Assembly (NCBI GenBank): GCA_019633425.1
Contig: WSUB01000112.1
Span: 1 to 64,000 of the forward strand
Direction of reading: 5' to 3'
Length of the DNA stretch: 64,000 bases
Source of the DNA: Tulasnella sp. 424
Lineage: Eukaryota; Basidiomycota; Agaricomycetes; Cantharellales; Tulasnellaceae
Of the stretch, positions 56,442-64,000 are shown in pieces (position 1 is the first letter of the stretch; every line of letters starts with the position of its first letter). The notes under the pieces are model-generated. The model did not search any database. It worked only from the letters and a program-made list of their open reading frames with translations, and was not told the DNA's origin. A program made the position numbers and the translations under genes.

Positions 56442-59361
56442 ATGGTCACAACGAGAGGGAAGACACTTGCAGCCGAAGCGCGCGCCGCTCAGGGAACTCG
56501 AGAGGAGGATGTCAACCAAGGTCAAAAGAGTGAGTCCAGGAACGGTTCAACCCCTTCTGCAACGTCCCATTTATTCTGCATTTGTAGAAACCACTGGAGA
56601 GAAGGCACACAGAGCGAATAGATCAAAAAACAACAATGTACCTCCTTTGACGCCGGCATCTAGCAGCGGAAAGGGCAAAGAAAAACGCATGAGCCGGCAA
56701 TTATCGACTCGACTCGGCCGCGGCAAACTTCGAGATATAATGAACTTGCCCATCGAAATTTTCGCCGAAGTGAGTTGATCCTTGTATGATAGAGTTCCGG
56801 ACTTTGATCTCACTCTCTATTAGATCTGTTACTACCTAGACCCGCTCGACCTTCGTCATCTTGCTCTTACAAACAAGAGGATGTGGGATGTTCTCATGAC
56901 CAAAGAAGCGAAGCATATCTGGAAGAAGGCACTTTCCTCTGTTACGGACCTCCCCGAGTGTCCGACCGACCTTAACGAGCCTCAGTATGTTTGCTTGATG
57001 TACTCTTCCGAGTGTCATACCGTGGTGCGACGCGTAGCTCATCGCGGAAATCCAAACGAGGAGCTTATCGCCGTGTGTTCCAGGGCTGTCAGTCTCGTGG
57101 AATTCAAGTCGATTGGTTTTACCGCGTACGGTTCTGCAAAGGGTGTTTTAACGTTAAGTGCGTGTCGCTTCGAATTGATGTTTGTATGTTCTGTCTAATG
57201 GGCTCTTTGCAACCGCTTACACTGTTTAGGATGACTAGCGAGTCGGGTGTTGGTGAGGCTTCTCAGAGTAACCGCTATCGCTCGTGGTTCCCTCACCTTC
57301 TCGAATACCTGGATGGGAGTCAAGGTAAGATATTCATCAAGTTCGCTTGTCTTGGCCGCGACTTAAAGTCGATTTCTGTAGTCCTGAGGAGTGCTCGGAT
57401 ATATGGCCATTCGAATGGTAGTCGGGGAAAACACTTCTATATCGATGAAGTCAACAAGGTGGTTGAGACCTATAAGGCTCTAGTCCAAGGACTGGACGCT
57501 GAGCAGCGTATCGAAGAGTATAAAAAACAGCTTAGCGACCAAGGTCGGTATCGTGCTTCGGTGTGTATTGGATGCTTATTTTCTCCACTTCTTCGCGCAG
57601 TAAAAGGACTTATGAAGTATCGTTTTGCTATATAGACCGGGGCTGCCATGCTCAAATGGCATCGGTCCGAAATGTATTCCCGGGCCGAAGAAGTCGCCGC
57701 GCGTAAACAGGCTCGGTTTGAAAGGTAGGTATATTCATTGTAACTGTCCCCGCCCCCATTGTACCCTGATCCCTTGATATCTGAATAACAGCGTCAAGGC
57801 TAAGCTTGTGGAAGCCGGATGGGATCCAATCGATTTTCCTGGAGCGGAATGCCGAGAATTCCGAGAGCTTGTCTATAAGGAGCAACAGCTTACTCCAAAA
57901 AGTTTGTTTCTGCTGGCTCCTCGCTTACCTTTCTACCGTTTCTTGACCTTTTGCCACATTGCTAGTCTGGCAAAACATTGAGCCCAAGTTGGTCCCACTA
58001 CTTCAGAGGAACCTCGATGAACGCCTCGAGAGAGAGCGACAAAATAGGAGATTGAAGCGGGGCCAGGCCGTCCTCAACTTGTATCATGATACGGCTCGTG
58101 ATATTACTGCGCTGAACTACAGTTCATGGGCCCTCGCCTGGTTTATCCCCGACCGGAGTTCGATTAACACATTGCCAAAGGTTCAAGAAATGCTTGAAGC
58201 GGATACGGAGACAATTACCAAAGACCAATGGCTTGAGGTAGAAAACGATGTCCGCACCCTCGTCCGGCGGCACTGGAGGATTGTCTTGCAGAAGGTGCTT
58301 GCCTTGATTGAACCAGACACGGCCTTACCGACAACGGAAGAACATATCAAGACTAACGAAGGCGAAGACGACGAGAAGCTTGTTGAAGACATTCAAGCAA
58401 TGTCGGGGAAGCTCGCACGCGTTACCGCGGCGTTTGTCTGCAAGTCCGTATCCTGCAACGTCATACACTGGTTTCCCGACGTTTTTATTCATGCCTCCTG
58501 CAAGAACCCGGCTACCGACACTAGTAGCCTTCTGCGTTACTGCGATCCTCTGGATGCAGAAAGAAGGCAGCTGGTAAAGCGAATGGTCGTTGACCTGGGC
58601 CTGGGCGCAGACGACGCCAAAGAAGCGGATGTAATTGGCCGGACCAATTTGATCTGTACACGATGTGATCCAAATATTGCAAACTACTCGACCTTCAGTC
58701 AGCTTGTAAGTCTAATTTCTTTTGATTTGTGTACCTAAACTACTTGACGCCTGTATGATTCTTGTTCGATTAGGCCAACCACTACATTCAAGCACAGCGA
58801 TGGTTTTTCTTCGTGAAGCAGGCCAAGGAAATCCGCTCACACCCTCATACTGTCATCGATGATCATGATTGGCTCTCCAATGATGCACCCCTGGTTAGGG
58901 AGGACGACGAGGCGGAGCGGGCCTCGATTGAGCTTTTGCAGAAAACCTTCCGAACCCAAGCTCTAACGGATCCAACGTGCGACGTTCGCGGAATCGGCGG
59001 AGAAGACTTGAGGATAAATTGGCTCGATAGGGAGATAAGAAGATGTTGCAGACTCTGCCCACAAGATCTGGGCCCTCTGGTAAGTTGGGTTGTCGTGGTC
59101 GTTTCAGGTCGACCGTGAATTGTTAGTGATTGCGCTGCATGCTTCTTTGTAGCCCTGCTCGACTTCAGTGATGAAAATTCATATCCGCGCGAAGTAAGTC
59201 CTGGACGTGTCTATCTGTCGGCTTCAACTTGCACTCGTTATTAACCGCGTTCGTTTAACGCTCGGCTCGCCCCAACTCCAACCAGACACGGCAAAGAACC
59301 AGACTTGGATAGAGACACGACTCGAGACGCATACTATGCAACGTCCCCGTGTCCAACCTGA
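56442..59361 (+). CDS. F-box/zinc-binding protein F10 (group B, complete)
   Basis: Full-length group B member. ATG at 56442 (MVTTRGKTLAAEARAAQGTR), stop at 59361 (PCPT). F-box: LRDIMNLPIEIFAE/ICYYLDPLDLRHLALTNKR. Cysteine module: SECHT, GCQSRG, FCKGC. Then MTSESGVGEASQSNRYRSWF, HFYIDEVNKVVETYKALV, the MLKWHRSEMYSRAEEVAARK exon, SVKAKLVEAGW and the large exon VWQNIEPKLVPLLQRNLDER. The large exon carries VCKSVSC and CTRC but no Glu/Thr repeat. The last exons give VDDHDW-type IDDHDWLSND, GIGGEDL, CRLCP, then PCSTSVMKIHIRAKHGK. The finger survives here, which shows that group B ancestrally had it. Its 3' flank (GAAAGCCGCGACCAAGTCACC) is shared with F11. All junctions are in phase. Confidence 0.87.
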
Positions 59362-59844
59362 ATACCGTTTTGAACGCAATGGATTTCTGTTTCGCCTCAT
59401 ACCTTCGAGTGCCTTGTTCTCGGCGACAAAGAAAGCCGCGACCAAGTCACCCGATCTCATTTTTGACCTTCATACCAACCCGTAATTTCTCACTTTCATG
59501 ATTTAATGTATCATACAAGTTTCGAGAAACAAACGGGGGGGAATGGAACTGTAAAAACGAGCCTCAGTCGCCATGACAGGAATCGCAACTTCGTGCAATG
59601 TGCGCAAGGACAGATGGACCACCTCTCCCCTTGGGAACCCACGAGTGCTCAAGTCGGCGGATTCCAATCTAGTCTTGACACATCTGTCTTTTAGCACACT
59701 TTTTGCGGTTCCCGTGCCATTCTACGGGGTTTCTACTGTACTTGCGGGATCGGCCACGGTGCTCACCGTCACGTGGACGGTGGAAGAAGCACCAAGCTAC
59801 GGTAAACAACAACCACCTAGAAGGACTTGAACCTCCCTTCACCC
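59362..59844. other. intergenic F10-F11
   Basis: Group B 3' flank and the F11 promoter. No further gene. A short overlapping frame (59207-59485) is intron and exon 12 of F10 read out of frame. Confidence 0.4.
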
Positions 59845-62772
59845 ATGGTCACTACTAGAGTCAGGGCCCCGAACGCTAAATCAGGCTCGATTCAAAATGC
59901 TCCAAAGGAGAATCTTAGCCAGGGACTACAGCGTGCGTCCGTGTTCATCCAGCCATCACCACCCATTGTCATACATAACCTCTGTTCGATTATACTGCCA
60001 ATAGAAACCCCTAAAAGGAACACAAGGACACCCAAGAAGCCCAAATTGGACCACGGGGATGGCGAGGCCCTCAAACTAACGGCGCTCAGCATCCAGGACA
60101 AGGCCGAAGCGGAGCTAATCGTCCGCCGAAAGGGCAAGGGCGGCAAGCTCAGAAACATCATGAATATGCCAATTGACATCTTTGCCGAGGTTGGTTATAA
60201 CCGAGAGATTGATTCGATAGACCCTGACGTCTAAACAACTCAGGTCTGCTTCTACCTGGACCCACTGGATCTCCATCACCTAGCTCGTACGAATAAGCGG
60301 ATACGGAGTATCATGATGACCAAGGAGGCCAAACGCATCTGGGCGGCAGCGCTCTCGTCCGTCCCTGATTTCCCCGAATGTCCCACTGACCTCAATGAAC
60401 CTCAATACGTCCGGTTCATGTACTCCAGCGAGTGCGATACCCCGGTGTGTTCACTTTGTGATGTCATGTGAAACTTAAGCCAACCACAACCCCCCCCTTA
60501 GGGATGCAATGCACGAGGGACCCAAGTCGACTGGTTCTACCGCCTGCGATTTTGTAAAGGGTGTTTTGACATCAAGTGCGCGCTTTTGTGCTGCTTGACT
60601 TCGCTCCGCTAATCATTAGCTTGGTTCCAGAATGACTGATGGTATTGGTCTCGACAAGACCTTCTACGGGGTGTGCTCCAAATTGTGGTTCTCCCAGATC
60701 ATACGGCACTTGGACAGCAGTCAAAGTGAGCAATTCTCTAGCCTAGCTTAGAGAATGCTCAATCTGACAGCGTCATTCCAGGATATAATTTCAATAATCC
60801 CTATAGGCCCAACTATGAGAGGACTCAGAGACCCTTTTACGTCGAGGATGTCAGAGACGCACTCGAGACGTACCAGGCCCTGCGCAAAAAGCCGAACTAT
60901 GAAGAGCTAGTGGAACTGTTCATGAGGCAGTTGAGCGAGCGGGGCAGCTACCGCACACGGGTATGTGGTTTACCGATCACATTGAGCGATACACGCAGCT
61001 GAAACGGGATATCATAGACGGGATCTGCGATGGAAAAATGGCATCTTAGTCATATGGCGTCCGTAGACAAACAGGTTGAAGTCCGCAAAAACGCTCGGTT
61101 TGAAAGGTTAAGCGATTTCAAAGACCTGAAACCCCTTTCAGTCAGCCTGACCTGGTCCTGATATTCCAGCGTGAAAGAAAAGCTTTTAGAGGCTGGATGG
61201 AATCTCGTTGACCTCCCTCCAAAGTCGTGTAAAGAATTCCGAGCCCTAGCTTTTAAGGACCAAAAGCTTACGCCTAAAGGTCAATCACAATTTTGCTCGC
61301 CGACGAATGAGTGCATGCGTCGTACTGACCTTTGCACGATCGACAGTCTGGCAAAATATTGAGCCTAAGTTAGAACTATTGCTCCAGAAGCAGCGAGACG
61401 CCAGACTTGAAAAAGAACGGATAGAAAGACGACTGCAGCGGAGCCAAGCTGTCTCATATTTATATCTTCAAACAGCCAGCGAAACTCTTGGACTCTATCG
61501 CGAAACATCGGGTCTCCGGAGGTTTATCCCTAAACAAAGCTCGATCACGGCATTGCCACGAGTCGAAGAAATGCTCGAAGCGGATACGGATACGATAACC
61601 AACGACCAATGGCTCGAAGTGGTGTACGAAGTCCGTGCCCTCATTTGGCTGCATTTGAGAAGTGTCCTGAGGCAAATTATCGCCGCCGTTGAGACGAGCA
61701 AGGGACAGCCGGGAGGGGTACAGAACGAGATCGACAACGATGATAGTGCCATGAAAATCGCTGAAGACATTCAGGCAATGATGAGGAGGCTGTCGCGCGT
61801 CACCGCAGCCTTCGTTTGCATGTCCAGCACTTGCATGGACGTACAGTGGTTTCCGGATAGTGTCCCCATGTCCTGCAAGGACTTACACTGGTTCCACCTT
61901 GGTTTCCCCACGCCTTGCTATAGCGCTATTGGTGTTGGCGCTCTCTTTCAGGGCTGCGAGCCGCTAAATGAAGAGAGAGAGCAGCTGGTAAAGCGAATGG
62001 TGGTAGATCTCGGTCTGGAAGTAGACACTGCGACAAGAGCAGACGTGCAAGGTCTAGAGAATTTGATCTGCGCGCGTTGCGACCCACGCGTCGCAAAGTA
62101 CATGTCTTTTAGTCAAATTGTAGGTCCCGCCTCGCTTTATTTGCCGAGCCAAAGCCCTCGACTTACGCACGATACTCGTCGAGGTAGGCTACCCACTACA
62201 TGCAAGCGCAGAGATGGTTCTGCGCCGTCAAAGAAGCCACGCAAACCGACTCAAATCCCCATACCTTCATCGATGATCACGACTGGATATCTAACGGCAC
62301 GGCCCTGGTCAGGCAAGATAACCAGGAATCGAGGGCTTCACTTGAGCTCTTACAGGCGGGGTTCAGACGGCGCGATACGACGGATCCCGCATGTGATATG
62401 TTGGGCATCGGTGGAGAAGATTTTAGGAGTGATGCGTACTTTCGGGAGATAAAGAGATACTGTAAACTCTGCCCAAGTTCCTTTTCTCCTGCAGTAAGTC
62501 GAACTTTGGTCGTGGATGATTTTGTTTACCGTGAACGGGCTTCGCTGAACATCCTTCCACCCCTGTTGCAGCCTTGCCCGACTTCAGTGATAGAAATTCA
62601 TATTCGCGCAAAGTCAGTCTAAGATGATAATCTCATCCCATTGCTGTGATTTGAGTAGGGATTAATATGCCTCCGCTTCCACCCTATCAGGCACGGTAAA
62701 ACTCCCAACTTGGAGACCGATACGAGTTCCGACCGATTGGGACTCTATGGGAGATTCCCGTGCCCAACTTGA
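59845..62772 (+). CDS. F-box/zinc-binding protein F11 (group B, complete, divergent)
   Basis: This is the most diverged group B member. ATG at 59845 (MVTTRVRAPNAKSGS), stop at 62772 (FPCPT). A basic TPKRNTRTPKKPKLD stretch precedes the F-box (LRNIMNMPIDIFAE/VCFYLDPLDLHHLARTNKR). Cysteine module: SECDTP, GCNARG, FCKGC. The HFYIDEV exon is replaced by PFYVEDVRDALETYQALRKK. The large exon starts VWQNIEPKLELLLQKQRDARL. Its second cysteine module has extra cysteines (VCMSSTCMDV, MSCKDL, TPCYS) before CARC. The C-terminus is GIGGEDF, CKLCPSSFSPA, then PCPTSVIEIHIRAKHGK. The donor before the last exon is GTCAGT. No frameshift was seen. Confidence 0.83.
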
Positions 62773-63276
62773 AACCCCGGAACTTAATGTTCTATTCCGT
62801 ACACGCCCAAGTGCCTTACTCTTAATAATAGAGAAAAGCCGCGACAAAGTCACCAACTGTGGCTTGCTTCGGACATTTCTTCTGGTTGTACCATATGTTA
62901 TGGGGATTGCACTTTGAATAGAAGTCCAATCTGCGATCGAGGTTTTGTATGATCCGATGAAGTACCATGTTTCAAGTACATACGCACAAAATTGAGCGCT
63001 TTAAACAAAAGACAAGAAAGAATAGGGAGAATGAACAGAGAGAAAAGTGGGGAAAAGAAAAGGCTTGTCTACAGCGTGTTATAAAATCAAAATGAACTAA
63101 GAAAGGAGAGAAAAGAAAAGGAGAGAGATGGATCCTCCAGCAGACCCAGTCCCAGCAGACCGAGGAAAGAATGACGACAGAAAGTCATTGAGGAACATGT
63201 CCAGCACTGACCCGACTCCCTAACTTCCAAGCAACCGACTGCTCCGCACCCCTGCCCACGGCCCTCCGCAGTGCAC
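62773..63276. other. intergenic, convergent 3' ends
   Basis: This contains the 3' flank of F11 (GAGAAAAGCCGCGACAAAGTCACC, shared with F10) and a purine-rich tract near 63000-63130, probably the 3' UTR side of the minus-strand gene. No gene. Confidence 0.4.
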
Positions 63277-64000
63277 CTACGACATCCTGCCCCAACCTTC
63301 CATTCTCTGTGCTCTCAACTGATCCAACTCCATTTGAACGTCCCTCCTCTGCTGACTCGACCTCGCGCTCGAACTCGAATACGTCGGTGATGCGGGTTTC
63401 GACTTAGCGTTTGAGGTGATGGTCGCGTCGGAGCTTCCTCTTGATGGCATGGGCCGAGGTCCAGGTGTCGGATCCCAATTCATCCACGATTCCGTGTTGT
63501 TCGTGGTGGGTGGGAATCGAGTCGTCGGTGAAGGGTCTGGAGGGCCGGTGTCCATTCCCGGTGTGTCGCTGTCCACTGTTGGAGCGTCCGAATATGTTGA
63601 AAGCCGATGGTACCCATCCCCATCGTCGTCGTCATCATCGTACCCTTTCTTAACTAACCTCTCCCCCTCTGCACCTCGGTGCGAAATGTAACCCCGGCCG
63701 GGTGCTAGCCCGCCTTCCAATTTGCTCCCGATCTTCTGCAACTCCGCGGCAGCAGGCTGGAAGATGCTAGTGTTGACGCCGCTTTCCGCCGACTTGGGCG
63801 CTAAATGGTGCTTGACCGTAGAGTATATGGAGCTGAACGGATCTTCCTTGTGTGATGGTGGGGTTGTCGTACCACTAATAGGTGGTCGTACGGATGAGCT
63901 TGTTGACCTTGATGGGCTGGGAGAATGAGCCGGACGTGGTGGTGGGTGTTGGACGGATGACCTGCGGGACAAGTTGAACGGTGAGTTGGTGGAGGTGGTG
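63277..64000 (-). CDS. hypothetical Ser/Pro-rich protein, C-terminal part (5' end outside window)
   Basis: One open frame of about 240 codons enters from the right edge and stops at 63277. I see no ATG that must be the start; the frame is open to base 64000, so the gene continues beyond the window. The protein is rich in Ser, Pro and Thr (SPSPSRSTSSSVRPP), has an acidic run (DDDDDDGDGYH) and a conserved-looking core (DPFSSIYSTVKHHLAPKS, FQPAAAELQKIGSKLEGG). It ends with a short charged helix (RRDVQMELDQLRAQRMEGWG) that could form a coiled coil. It carries no domain I can name and is unrelated to the F-box array. Confidence 0.7.
   Translation of the reverse strand, partial: TTSTNSPFNLSRRSSVQHPPPRPAHSPSPSRSTSSSVRPPISGTTTPPSHKEDPFSSIYSTVKHHLAPKSAESGVNTSIFQPAAAELQKIGSKLEGGLAPGRGYISHRGAEGERLVKKGYDDDDDDGDGYHRLSTYSDAPTVDSDTPGMDTGPPDPSPTTRFPPTTNNTESWMNWDPTPGPRPMPSRGSSDATITSNAKSKPASPTYSSSSARSSQQRRDVQMELDQLRAQRMEGWGRMS

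Noticed and set aside
59207..59485. 92-codon plus-strand frame at the end of F10
   Set aside because: It covers intron 11, exon 12 and the 3' flank of F10 in a different frame.
1..64000. tRNA genes, rRNA, CRISPR arrays, bacterial operon signals, telomere repeats
   Set aside because: I looked by eye for B-box-like GGTTCGA motifs in tRNA context, short regular spacers and simple telomeric repeats and found none. The spliced genes make a bacterial source untenable.

Overview
The window is nuclear DNA of a filamentous basidiomycete, most likely an Agaricomycete. Genes are split by many 42-100 nt introns with GTRNGT donors and CTAAC-like branch points. The families present (D-amino-acid oxidase, JEN-type carboxylate permease, kinase-TPR proteins, CBM1, a cysteine-rich F-box family) fit that group. 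No tRNA, rRNA or CRISPR array was found, and no species can be named.

Layout. 1-6.5 kb: repeat-rich DNA with copies of a dispersed repeat, a 402-bp MITE-like element with perfect inverted ends, one unrecognised four-exon gene (3282-4637, -) and a decayed relative of it. 6.5-12.1 kb: two F-box genes on the minus strand (F1, F2). 12.1-18.6 kb: a conserved metabolic island with a D-amino-acid oxidase (-) and a JEN-type monocarboxylate transporter (+) transcribed divergently. 18.6-22.8 kb: a decayed TPR gene, a small secreted CBM1-like protein (-) and duplicated non-coding blocks. 22.8-62.8 kb: nine more F-box paralogs on the plus strand (F3-F11), interrupted by two decayed kinase-TPR genes (26.6-29.3 kb, -; 44.2-46.8 kb, +) and a fragment of the JEN transporter (51.0-52.2 kb). 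63.3-64.0 kb: the 3' end of a Ser/Pro-rich protein gene (-) running off the window.

The main feature is the array of 11 F-box/zinc-binding paralogs, which takes up more than half of the window. Group A is F3 and F5-F9; group B is F1, F2, F4, F10 and F11. A full-length member (F3, 12 exons, 773 aa) has an N-terminal MVTTRG start, a basic NLS-like stretch, an F-box, a cysteine module, a charged helix, a Glu/Thr-rich linker, a second cysteine module and a C-terminal C2H2-like module assembled by splicing. By family these should be SCF ubiquitin-ligase substrate receptors; their targets are unknown. The array shows birth and death of genes: F4 is truncated, F6 is frameshifted, F1 and F2 share the loss of the C-terminal finger, and flanks were copied together with the genes. 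Six group A copies share a TGAGTCA element upstream of the start.

All gene models were built by reading splice signals and comparing paralogs by eye. Exon ends are firm where phases and paralogs agree (F-box genes, transporter, most of the oxidase) and tentative elsewhere.
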